From: Phorcus lineatus
Lineage: Eukaryota; Mollusca; Gastropoda; Trochida; Trochidae
Length of the DNA: 64,000 nt
Assembly: GCA_921293015.1 (NCBI GenBank)
Contig: OV121081.1
Span: 53,345,877-53,409,876, forward strand
Reading direction: 5' to 3'
The notes below the pieces were generated by a model, which searched no databases, had not been told where the DNA came from, and worked only from the letters and a program-made list of their open reading frames with translations. Positions 51,795 through 62,599 of this stretch are shown here, in pieces. The first letter of the stretch is position 1; the number at the start of each line of letters is the position of its first letter. Position numbers and translations under genes: made by a program.

Positions 51795-51809
51795 CATGAT
51801 CATATATTA
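51795..51809. repeat. Target-site duplication of the second L1-like insertion, left copy
   Basis: CATGATCATATATTA, repeated exactly at 52219-52233. Confidence 0.85.
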
Positions 51810-52218
51810 TTTTTTTTATTTTTTTATTTTTTTTTATTTTCCGAAACTCCATACAAAATAACACATATTAGAATAACAGTTCCCAACATAAACAAATTTT
51901 ACACAAGTAATATTTCATTAATGTATACAAGATATAATGGATAGGCAATCTTATATTCAAAATCAATTCCGACAGTAGGTTGAAAATAGTAATAATTAAA
52001 AACTAATCTAATACTTCAGACAAGAGTATGACAAATTGACCAGAAATTCATAAAGCTATCACATTTACAGTTTGTGAAGTGTTAAATCGGGCAACAAAAT
52101 ATGCAGTTTTAATATCCTCTTTAATATGTTTAAAATTTGGGATTTTCTCCTGTTGTTTCATTTTAAATATATTGTATTTCACAATGTTTGTCAGTAAATT
52201 CAGAACATAGTTTCATAT
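51810..52218 (-). mobile_element. Strongly 5'-truncated L1/Tx1-like LINE, 409 bp
   Basis: On the minus strand it starts with the last coding part of an ORF2 and ends in an A-rich tail of A and T (plus-strand T-rich 51810-51840). Its translation shares NIVKYNIFK and FWSICH with the C-terminus of the element at 20748-23214, with intervening residues diverged and a frame break, so both belong to one family or close subfamilies. The exact 15-bp duplication marks a normal target-primed insertion. It lies in an inferred intron of the minus-strand unit. Confidence 0.85.
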
Positions 52219-52233
52219 CATGATCATATATTA
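52219..52233. repeat. Target-site duplication of the second L1-like insertion, right copy
   Basis: Exact match to 51795-51809. Confidence 0.85.
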
Positions 52234-53248
52234 GATATTTATTACAAAAAGCCAGAAGGCTATTAACCAGCTGTCACCATCAGTTTGTAAGTGTAATTCG
52301 GAAGGCTCAATCTTTAAATTATCTACATGTATAAATATGATATTACAAAATGGGAATAATTCAGGTATTCTAACAGTCTTGAATAAAAATCAAATATTGA
52401 GCAGCTTAGAAATAGAAGTGCTGGTAAATACATTTGATGGTGTTATATCAAATTGCTAACCAGATCATTAAAATGACATAAATTCTCAATCAAATACTTA
52501 CTGTTTATGTCTGTGACATGCCTGAAATCCAAAATAAAAATCATGACTTAGACTTTTGTTAAAGTGGTTTCAAACTTAATTTAACTAATCATTTACCTAT
52601 TCTAGTTTCACATATATATTTTTTATAATCATATACAGATATAGCACCTTCAAATTTTCAAAAGGCGTGCATACCTAATCGATAAAGTTGGTATTATTGT
52701 CATATGTTTAAAAACATGGCACCTTCATCTAACATCAATAATCAATTAAGCTTGTCTTATTGGGTTTTTGTTGTTGGAATATTGGCAAAGTAATTAGATT
52801 TATAAATAACATTTTAGAGATGTTTAAACAATCACTAAAGTAAAAAAATAAATTGATGTTAAAATGATAGAATGATGGCAATTAAAGAAAAAAATATAAT
52901 GAAAACATCGTATACGCCGACGCTTACCTGATGGAGGCTTGGTAAATTGAAGGCATCGGTCCATTAATTATTCCCAGCACTGCCAGCAGCGGAGAGAAGT
53001 GATTCGAAGCGCCTGGAGTTGGAGAATCGTTTTTTCCTTTGCCGATTCAGACATAAAAATTTAAACTCCTAAAAAAGGCTCTCTTAAATTACTATATGTG
53101 ACTAATTTCCAAAAAACAACAGCTCCAGTTGCTTGTGGTAAGGTGGACAAATCCGAAACTTTTTTCGACCACGTTGTGATGTTTACAAACATGGTGTTGA
53201 AAGGAGTGTGAGGAGTTCGATCGGAGTTCGGAGTTCGCTCAGTTGCTT

Positions 53249-53792
53249 ATTTGCTGCGGCTACGAGGTCAAATGAATGTCAAGGCCACTGTTATGGCAGA
53301 CAAGACAACAGCAAAGCAGATGATTTTTGATAAAATGTATGCTAGCACTCGTAGAAACAATAATTAGGTGCTGTTCTCATATTGTGAACATGTAGTTCGA
53401 TGTCGCCGATCGAATCGAGCTCTCCATTGGTGTTGTCAACATTGCTGGAATCAATAAACGATGTTAAACGGTGAGTTTTTGCTGTTTTCCGTGAGTGGGG
53501 ATTTTGGCCTGAAAATCTGGCGGTAGCGATTTTCGGGACGTCGTTGCATGTAACTTTTGAAATAATTACCCGATTTTGACAATCCATAGCTCGTTTTGTA
53601 GGGAAATCATTTAGCTTTCGAATCGTAGTGAACAATTTGTCCAGAAAAATTATTTTGGATGCGAAAACTGACTTTGTTCGAGCATGGGGTGGTTTGGTCG
53701 TTACATCCCTTTCCTTTTATATAGTAGTAGGGTAGGGTCTATGGGTATATATGTCTTTCTAAAGCTATTTCTAAGCGATACACGCCCCTGTG
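53249..53792 (-). repeat. Right 544-bp inverted-repeat arm
   Basis: Reverse complement of 47416-47959 with two differences (in the phrase CCACTGTTATGGC). Its inner end at 53249 lies about 200 bp upstream of the first exon-like segment of the minus-strand unit, so arm sequence could act as, or next to, its promoter. Confidence 0.9.
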
Positions 53793-56340
53793 TATACAGC
53801 AATATGTTTCCCTGGTTATGTATGGCAATTAATCTTAAAGTTCAAAGCGTTTTTGTCTTAAAACACTTTCCTATTTTTTACTCATTACTTAAATCCAGGA
53901 ATTTTGAGAGAAGCATTGTTTTCATGTATGACAAAACATGAAACGAAAAAAGGATTCATAAATTAAGAATTGTACAAAAAGTAGAATTATTGGTGTTCAT
54001 GCAACCTCAAAATCTGTTCAAGGAAATAGCCCTTCTTGCAATAAATTATTTCAAAGGTTTATTTAAAGTTTTTCTCGTTTACTGTGTACAGAAAAGAGCC
54101 TTTGATACAGGTTACTTACTTATTCCGAATGCCTAAATTGATTGAAATTACGGTTTTCCTTTCATTTTAGTCTAGCTCCATTGTTCATTTTTGAGCATTG
54201 TATACAAAGTTGTGAAGAGTTTTAAAGAAAATTACGATTGCCTCATAAAAGTAAAAAATTAAATAACAATGAATAATCATTACATGTAGCTTAGGCAAAT
54301 GTATTACTTAATTGAGACTTGAGGCAATGAGGCAGAGTTTATTTTCATTTTGTCTCCATTATTTCAATTTCATTAATTATTAACTTTCTTAATCTTAACA
54401 TATACTTTCGTTTTCTTGAGATCTACTTTGTTTACCTAAAAACGTGTTTCTGGCCCTTTAACTATTGCTTGAGTAGACCAAAGACTTATTTTCAAAGATG
54501 TAAAATATTTCCAATTGCAATATCAGCCCAAGTGCAATATACTGAATAACTAAAGACAATTCTCTAATTGAAAATTTAATCAAAAGCATTGCCCAGTAAA
54601 TCAACTGTGCCGGGATGACAAATAACATTGAACAAAGGAAAATCATGATTGTACAAAAAAGCTGTCGCAGAAAGCTATCAGGTTATTTATTTAATACTGT
54701 TTCATCCGACGAGAAAACAGGGGTTACGTTTTTCATACATGAATGTTGCATCAGATATACAGTACATGTTTATGAGGTTTGATCACGTTACTTGAAGGTG
54801 TCATTCTAGTGGACACGAGTACAGACGGCCATATTGGATTTCAGCCAATTATGTCACCCATACATCATTCAGACTTATCTTTAATAAACACCTTGCTGGC
54901 TCACAGAAAAAGAAAAATATCTTTTTAGGTAGATATTTCCGGAATAAATTATTTATTGTTTCAGAGATCGGACCTAAACATTTGGCACCTTTGCAGACAT
55001 CAAAATAAGAGTTAGACGTTTGATTTCCTTTTGCACATTAGGCCAATGACAGAACGATCTCAAACTAAACATTTTTTAAGCGATATTATCATACAACATT
55101 CATATACATGTATTTACAGAACCTATCATCAATTAAAAATTGAATGGGGATTTACACGATTGTTTTAATATGTCGTCGCCATTATTTATGTTCTTTTATC
55201 TTACTGCAATCATTGAGTTGGGATACATTTCAATCTATGAACAAGTCCATTGCGAAAACAAATTTCATTCAATTACGAATTGAATGTATGTTCGTGTGTT
55301 TGCAATGAAAAATGAACGCGAGATCGCTTGGTACACAAGGGTAGCTTTGACATCGTTCTTTTTCCACTGCAAACTCACAAACTAAAATTCAGTTCTTAAA
55401 TAACGTAAGTCCATCATTGGCTTGCACTGGAAATAGAATACAGAACCTGATATTCTACCACAAGGAGGTATATGCGCACCTTCGGGATAATACGATCGCT
55501 ATAGTACTCTGTATGTGTATATATATTATCATAAAAAGTGCAATGCAATAAGAGATTCTACTTTATCGTTTTAATGGGGCTAATTATCAAAATCCATCAG
55601 AGAAATATGAGTTAAGCTTTCATCTGGAACAAATTAAAGATAAATGAAGCTTTTTAAGATGAGAAGTTGCACATATTATTACGTTATGTTAACGAAATAA
55701 ATTTCGTTCTCAATAATATATTTTTACGGAATAATTGAATTTCACACAACAATCAAATACATTTCTTCGCCTTAAGTTTTGGTAAGTCTAAGGAAACAAG
55801 GAACAAAGCATTTATCATATTAAATCATGTATGTTCATTCATAGTTGTCTAATAGTTGATTATCAACTAAATATTTCAAAAGATTTTCACAGTGGACTCT
55901 CTCAAAAAGATAAATGGAATTAAACATGTTGATAAAAAAAACGCATAGCTTAGCTTTCGTTTCTTACAAGAAACCTTAACAGAAATGGTCTTGACAGTTA
56001 TATGAATCAAAGAATGAGAAGGATGAAATTTCGCCCTCTTAACTGAAGATTAACAGGGAACAATGATCATCCCTGAAGATAATTAAGGACTAATTGGGAG
56101 AATTGATAACGCCAAGCTCCTTTGTACGTGTGCTGAAGCACGTTTAGGGGACATTGGCAGAGTACCAGTGGAGTGATAATACGCCGCACCTAGAACGGTG
56201 CCAGGTACAGTATACTGATAAGGTGCTATAGGCCGTATAAATGATACTGGTAAACGGAAATTTGTAAAATATTTTAAATGTTAGACACTAATTTATATAG
56301 AGACTTTTATATTTAACTTGAGCGGGATTTCTTGGTAACA
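53793..56340. other. No gene recognised
   Basis: AT-rich spacer between the inverted-repeat element and the satellite. The frames at 53684-53941 and 54458-54646 are unsupported, and the former begins inside the arm. Confidence 0.4.
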
Positions 56341-56344
56341 ACTT

Positions 56345-57186
56345 CTACAATACAATACATTGCACTACACTTTATTACACTACACTACACTACACTTCAA
56401 TTCACTACACTACAATACACTTCACCACACTATACTATACTATACTATACTATACTATACTATACTGTACTACACTTCACTTCAATACACTACACTACAC
56501 TAGATTACACAACACTACACTTCACCTCACTCCACTTCACTTCAGTTCACTTCACTAGATTACACAACACTACACTTCACTCCACTTCACTTCACTTCAC
56601 TACATTACACTACACTACACTACACTACACTTCACTCCACTTCACTTCAGTTCACTACACTACACTACACTACATTACACAACACTTCACTACACTACAG
56701 TACAGTACAGTACAGTACAGTACAGTACAGTACAGTACAGTACAGTACAGTACAGTACAGTATAGTACAGTACTATACTACACTACACTAAACTTCACTT
56801 CAATACACTACACTACACTACACATGATTATACAACACTACACTTGACTCCACTTTACTTCAGTTCACTACACTACACTACACTACACAACATTTCACTT
56901 CACTACACTATACTACACTACACTACACCTAACTTCACTACATTACACTACACTACATTACACTACACTACACTATACTTTACTATACTACAATATACTA
57001 CAATACATTGCACTAAATCTATACTACACTACACTATACTACAATGCATAACACTACACTAAACTACAATACAATAAATATACTTCATTACACTGCACTA
57101 AACTTCAATACAATGTATTACACTACAATACACTACACTACAATAAAATTTACTACACTACACAGCTCTACACTACAATACAATTT
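56345..57186. repeat. Pentanucleotide satellite (CACTA and variants), about 840 bp
   Basis: A 5-bp period runs almost throughout. Consensus is CACTA, with interspersed variants TTCAC, TACAA and CTCCA, and two homogeneous blocks: (TATAC)n at about 56430-56466 and (ACAGT)n at about 56694-56771. Because 5 and 3 are coprime, the repeat gives open frames such as 56332-56847 and 56844-57062, which encode only repetitive Tyr-Thr-Leu-His-type peptides and are not genes. Confidence 0.95.
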
Positions 57187-58700
57187 GTAAGTTCACACTT
57201 TCTTAGGGAATGTATTCATAGCAGCATCCATAAGAAATTGTTATTTAGAAAATATAGTTGTACTTATGTGTGCCGCTAAATGCTCTTTAAAGCCTTGGTG
57301 TAACTCATGGGATTGGTTTGATTAGTGTTTCCCAACTTACTAAAATGGTTTTATGTCGTCAAAAGTCTGAAAAGGAAGGGGTGCGTTTAGAAAATAAAAA
57401 AACATGTTTGCAGATTATACGGAAGTATCTAAGTAATGATAATACTTCGGTGCTAGGCATACGTCATGATGAGTGATTTATACAATAGGCATAGAGTGGA
57501 ATTTAAAATGAAACTATATTTTAAGATGTCAAAGTAATAAAATGGTAAGTACTAATTACCTTCTTCTAATCTTCTTGTAAGTTTTTAAACTCTTATTGTG
57601 AAGCTATAGAATCATTTTATCGTACATCCTTGGAACTTCTTCATAAAATGTTTATCAAAGACACAGACAATATCAAGATTTTTAAAAATCAAATCATGTA
57701 AATATGCGCAGTGTTTAATGTAAGCCAACAGTACGTGCTTAAACTCAAGGTGTATGTAAGAGGAGAACACCGGTGACGTCACGAATTGCCAGTGATGAAT
57801 CTTCATGGTCAACAAATACTATCATCACCGCCCAGAAAGGGGCGAAATACGAGGTGAGGGGGAGATAACTTTCTAAGGTCAGCAAATTTAAGATAAGTAA
57901 ATTCTGTCGACACAAACCACGTTAACTCCATCCCGGATTCTCAATGGAAGTTATCATGGTACCTGTGGGGGATTATCTGTGGGGTGTTTCACGAATGATT
58001 ATCAGACTGACAGCCTATAACAAAGATAAAGTACTAATTATGAATGTATTCCTTCGAGATACATTTATATCATGGGCGATAACTGATATCTATAATCACG
58101 TTTTTTTACGTTTCTTAGTATTTTTAAACTTCAATTGCAAAATCATTTTACAATTTATGATATATTCCAATATAAATCATTTTGAGGTAAGCAAATTTTA
58201 AAGAAGACGTAAATCGGTCTGAAGTTGTGCAGTTTGATATGCTGTTTAGCTGCAGTTTATTTTTTAACTGACTTGAATGTCCCGATTCTCGATGCAAACG
58301 AGTACATGTAAACAATATTATGTCTTTGAAGAGGAAGTTATCTCAGAAGATCTTAACATGTGAACTACAAAGTAATTAGTTAATCATATTCAAAACCTAT
58401 ATTTTAAATTAGAAGCCCAATAAATATATTTAATATATCGATTGTAAAAGTTTATTTAGCAACGCATTTAATACATTTGAAACATATCCGATTTACCCTA
58501 TCAACGAAATAATGGATATCTGCACAAGCTTTAAAATTGACATATAGGCGAGGCAGTCGGGTCATTATTTGGCTTACACACCTTCAGAACATTGCTACAT
58601 GGTTTTCAAATTAAGTTTTTCATATAATTTCTAATCATTTAAATCATACACTTTGCGGGTTAATGTGTCCTGACCGAACGAGACCAATAGGAATGTTAAC
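57187..58700. other. No gene recognised
   Basis: AT-rich spacer. One full TGACGTCA lies at about 57775, and the frame at 57944-58201 is unsupported. Confidence 0.4.
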
Positions 58701-58710
58701 GATTGACATG

Positions 58711-58776
58711 GTTCCTCGGTAGCGCAGGTGGTTTAGACGCTGCTTGACAGAATAAAATGTCTCGGTTCGTTACCCA
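58711..58776 (+). repeat. tRNA-like SINE head
   Basis: TAGCGCAGGTGG at 58720-58731 matches the A-box consensus TRGYNNANNNG, and GGTTCGTTACC about 44 bp downstream is a near-match to the B box. The sequence cannot form a standard cloverleaf, so a tRNA-derived SINE or relic is likelier than a tRNA gene. The body after it is short and unrecognised. Confidence 0.45.
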
Positions 58777-58922
58777 CTTATCCCAATTATAAGTCTTAAT
58801 TTTTAGATTGTTAAAATTTCCCAAGTAATTTTAAAAAATGAATTTTTGTTTGCGTTGACCTAATATTTCAGAACCGACCATGTTAGTTATGAGATAACAA
58901 ACCTGCGCAGATTTTGGAATTC

Positions 58923-59006
58923 TCTCCCAACAGAAGTAGCTCCGGCAAAACTTCTTATACTACCTCGACAGTAAAGGCGCACTGACGGAGCTACCTCTAT
59001 GGGAAG
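58923..59006. repeat. Short inverted repeat
   Basis: TCCCAACAGAAGTAGCTCCG pairs with the reverse complement of CGGAGCTACCTCTATGGGA at the other end, with a few mismatches, about 84 bp overall. It may be a small MITE or a structured relic. Confidence 0.5.
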
Positions 59007-59516
59007 AGAATGAGATGGTGGTTATGGCTGATAATATTCAACTTACAAAAACAAAATAACTTTCCAAAGACATGACTACACGATAGCCTCACTCATAGGC
59101 GTGTTATGAACAGGGTGAGCATTTGGTTAGAAACTGTTACTCGGGCATTTAACACTGACTGGAAAATTCGTGAACCAGTTGCGTTTCTTCATAATTCCTG
59201 GACCCGCCACTGGCGGGATGTTTCCAAACAAAATTGATTGAGACGTAAACAACTGTACTGAAATACGACACGGACTAGTTCTCTTCGATTATTTTTCATG
59301 AAATATTCATGTAAGTGACTTTTGTTTTAACATATTACATATTTAGTATTCTGCATCTCTAAAGAGATATTTTACACCAGAACTACTGACGGCAGTTACG
59401 ATGAAGTTCACCTCTTATTATCGTTGGTGACATGCGCAGATATAGTTCATGTTGCCTAGACTACTTATAACCGATGTGTAACCTATGTCGGAAGAGAATG
59501 GCCCAAGATAGTACAT

Positions 59517-59520
59517 TTAA
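59517..59520. repeat. TTAA target duplication, left
   Basis: TTAA directly before the left terminal repeat; matched by TTAA at 59991-59994. Confidence 0.75.
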
Positions 59521-59990
59521 AGAGCCACTCTGTGATTTGTTGGAGTCATTTATGCCAAACTTAATCAATGGTGTCATTTGATCGCGAAGTATCGACTGTT
59601 ACCAAAAAGACACATTCTTAAAGCTTGTTGGTTTTTCACAGTGTCAATATGAAGGTAAAACGTCGCAATTATGATCGAAAACCGGACAGTGGCGCGCGCT
59701 AAATAGTCAAACGTAATTTTGGAGACTTATCTAAAACATCCAGGAGGACAGTTAGGAGTTGATAGTGTTTATTAGGTTATATAACTTGTATCCATGTATA
59801 TCGGACGTGATATGTACACCTCTGTGCATTTATAAGGCTGTTTTTAGATTTTCATAGAAAACCAGTATTTGTCATATATATGTATTTTGGACATGAAAAG
59901 TTGAGATGTTTTGATTTTATATCTCTACATATGACATTTAGGTTCGTATCAAAGGTAAATAATATGTTATGAAAATCACGGAGTGGCTCT
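59521..59990. mobile_element. Best-preserved MITE of the TTAA family, 470 bp
   Basis: Terminal inverted repeats AGAGCCACTCTGTGATTT and, from the right end, AGAGCCACTCCGTGATTT agree at 17 of 18 positions, and TTAA flanks both ends. The interior is non-coding and holds TTATGATCGAAAACCGGAC followed by GGCGCGCGCT, found again in copies at about 16.1-16.5, 20.1-20.3 and 27.1 kb. TTAA targeting points to a piggyBac- or Kolobok-type enzyme supplied in trans. Confidence 0.8.
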
Positions 59991-59999
59991 TTAAGCTAG

Positions 60000-62028
60000 A
60001 TAAGATGTACTAATAATCTCGGATTGTCCTTATAAAGATTAATTGGAATATTATCACCTCATAGTCTTGTGTGTTTGTTGTTGTTTTTTCCCATTTCGTT
60101 TGTTTTTATGCAATGAAACATTTACTTCAAGGTTTTCGCATGTTTTATGTGGTTATCCAGGTCGCAAAGATAAACAAATTGTTTAGGTAATGTATGCTGA
60201 GCTCAGGTTTAAAGCATACAGTTATCAATGATGAAATCTTAGGTTTTGTGAATGCACGAATGAAGATATTTCTTTCACGAGTGAAGTTATCTATAAATAG
60301 AACGTGACCTCACATGTAAAGATGTAGGGGACGATATACAAATACAAAAACCTATTTTTTAAGTTTATTGTTTGCTCATACTTTTAGTAGCAGGTTTTTA
60401 AATATTCAGTTTCAAGCAAAACATGATTCTTTGAATTAAATGTGGATGTTTATTTACGACAATTGTTTTACGTAGTCCACTTTTTATTATTGTTATTGTT
60501 TCCAAAAAAAATCTAATAAACATGCTGTGTCAAACAAAAAATATTTTCCTATTTTACGTTGTTTACAACTTCTCTACATAATAAGAGTAGCCACTCCCAG
60601 TTAATGTGCTTATATCCTGTTTCCTACTAGCTATGTATATAAACATTCTTATGCTATTCACTCCGTGAATGGAATTGCCAAAACGCAGATTTATGTTATC
60701 TTTAAACGATTATTTTAGATATTCTAGCCTTTCCGGTAACAAAGATAATAGTGCACTGTTGAATTTTAATGTCTAATCTAAAAATTTAAAGCTTCATTTA
60801 GAAATCAAAAAGGAATTTTCTCTGATCATCCGAATGATTTATGCTTTTTAATCTTTAAAAGCATTAGTATCATATAAAATCCACATGAAGTAAACATATG
60901 CAGGTTCATAGTTTTCATATATGCACATGGGCACACATTACTTTTGCCTAGCAACGATGCTTCAAGGCGTGTTCCCGTAATTCATGTTCGTGACTGAACT
61001 GGTCTACATTAATCCCATAGACGCCGTATCTGTAGCCACCCGTTGTTTACAAACCACTAATTAGTTAATGTTGTCCCAATGGCAATTTTTATTTTTATTC
61101 AAGTTGAATAGAAATGACCATATGACTTTTACGAAACTCGATCAAATCTTAGAAGAATCTTCGCTTTCACTCGTGTAATAAAAGAACACACTATATGACA
61201 TTTTACAACTGGATATGTTACAACTGATGTCATGTTGTCAACCATCGAGCTAAAGGAGCCATGATGTCATGAATTATTAAGTCATAATACTGTAACGTCA
61301 TAAATACAACGATGTCACAAATGTATAAGCTCACTATTATCACTATCCATGGACTTTCGAAGCTTCTCTTAGGTACAAGAGAATAAACATGATAGTGTGC
61401 TTTTTTTTAGCACTAACAGAGCTACAAATGAAGGCTAATATATGCAATGGTTGTCTTGTACAAGAAAAATTCTCATTTGGATAACTGATTCATAACTAAG
61501 AATGGTTTTGTGATCAATAAAAAATCAACGTAGTGTCCCCTGATGTATACAACACACGTTGATTAAAGATCGTATGTTCAACTATCGGCAGGGTCAAGAT
61601 TCATATACTTTATTCATTATTAATCAGTCAAGTTTGTAATAGGTGAAGTAGGCACAACAGTTTTGGCCTTGGATGTATTGTCAGAAGCGGCCCATAAATA
61701 TTTATATTAACGGCATTTTATTTCAAAAGGAACGGAGACAGCAAAAGTGTCCTTCTTTAAACTTCGGAATAAAATCAGACAAAGCTCATTCCTTACTAGT
61801 ACTAAAAAGATGGCTGGGAATACGATTATTACTTCATACAGGTTTTTGAAGTCTCGAGGTCTTTTCAGACTCTATTTGCTGAGTTACATTATTTTCATAC
61901 GTGTAAAATGTTCATGATTCCCGTTTTCTGAAGTATGATGTTACCGGGATTTTTTGTCAATTCAATAATGGACATCCTGAAATGCAGTGAACTACCCCGA
62001 TGTAACACGTCATCGATCATAATATCCA
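60000..62028. other. No gene recognised
   Basis: AT-rich spacer. Around 61224-61318 there are several CRE-like half sites (TGATGTCA, AACGTCA), but no gene start is evident. Confidence 0.4.
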
Positions 62029-62220
62029 AAATTCGTGTTTTGAGTGCGGCCCCCTCTTCGAAGAAAAGTTGCTATTCTCATATGATTTCTCATTGGACTA
62101 TCGCAATCCGTCGCAACAACCTTGGCGACATACATGGGATATGCGGCAAGGCCTATCTTAGCAAATCCTTGGGACTGACGTAAAATAGGCCATACGTGGG
62201 AGGATGTGTTACAATTAGAA
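62029..62220 (+). repeat. Dispersed repeat shared with 19.3 kb, copy 2
   Basis: Direct-orientation partner of 19334-19530, sharing CGTGTTTTGAGTGC, CCCTCTTCGAAGAAAAGTTG, GCAAGGCCTATCTTAGCAA and the trailing GGCCATACGTGGGAGGATG against GGGCATGCGTGGAAAGATG. Confidence 0.55.
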
Positions 62221-62483
62221 ATGATACATCGTTGACCCTCCTCAGTTGAAGCGGCCCTTAAATCTCAGCGTAAGGACTTCACTTCCATGGTTGTCAGTAC
62301 TGGTGCTAGTTACATGAATTCATCTACAATTTATACGACGTTTAGATTTATTTATTTACTGCTGTGTCCTTCGAATACTGTCAATATCAAGAATTCTGCG
62401 TAGTTAGCTGGTCCTGCTACTTTTATTTCTAGAAGATTGATACAACAACGCAAAACGACATTTTCATTTTACAAGTTTACCTT

Positions 62484-62571
62484 CCTCAACAATCCAGGGT
62501 AAACGGTTCAATCATTTACCACTTATAAATCAGTGAGGAATAATCTGAACCTTTACCCTGGAATATCGAGG
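62484..62571. repeat. Short inverted repeat with CCAGGGTAAA arms
   Basis: CCAGGGTAAACGGTTCA (from 62494) pairs with TGAACCTTTACCCTGG (ending 62561) with one unpaired base, and outer CCTC/GAGG extends the match. Total about 88 bp. Confidence 0.5.
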
Positions 62572-62599
62572 ATGCAAGTTTATATTATATCTTTTAGTT

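Larger units (their letters stand above)
50690..53054 (-). pseudogene. Candidate spliced minus-strand gene or gene relic, unknown product
   Basis: Four segments have exon-like borders on the minus strand: 52928 upward to at least 53054 (ends CATCAG|GTAAGC), 52502-52521 (TTTCAG|..|GTAAGT, 20 nt), 51538-51602 (TTTGCAG|..|GTAAGC, 65 nt) and about 50690-50834 (TTTTTCAG|.., with AATAAA at 50713-50718). Joining the first three gives one frame of about 67 codons without a stop. The ATG at 53052-53054 is in another frame, separated by a six-A run, so a one-base indel may have broken the start. In the last segment the frame with a stop (50758-50760) just before AATAAA is not the one entered from the third segment, so an exon is missing or the gene is decayed. 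I recognise no family. Confidence 0.35.
47416..53792. mobile_element. 6.4-kb element or segment bounded by 544-bp inverted repeats
   Basis: The two 544-bp arms are reverse complements and differ at two positions by eye, both near the inner ends. The outermost bases are CACAGGGGCG...CGCCCCTGTG. Ends in CAGGGG recall hAT-type transposons, but the 8-mers outside CAGGGG (CGCATTCA and TGTATACA) agree at only five of eight positions, so a target duplication is not shown. No transposase is visible in the 5.3-kb interior. The interior carries exon-like minus-strand segments and a later L1-like insertion. Possibilities: a non-autonomous long-TIR or foldback transposon with captured gene sequence, an inverted duplication around a host locus, or an assembly fold. 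Confidence 0.6.

Noticed and set aside
47408..53800. Firm hAT classification of the inverted-repeat element
   Set aside because: CAGGGG ends fit, but flanking 8-mers match at only five of eight positions and no transposase is present.
56332..57062. Two long open frames (171 and 72 codons) across the satellite
   Set aside because: They are translations of a 5-bp repeat, with repetitive Tyr-Thr-Leu-His-type peptides and no start context or domain.
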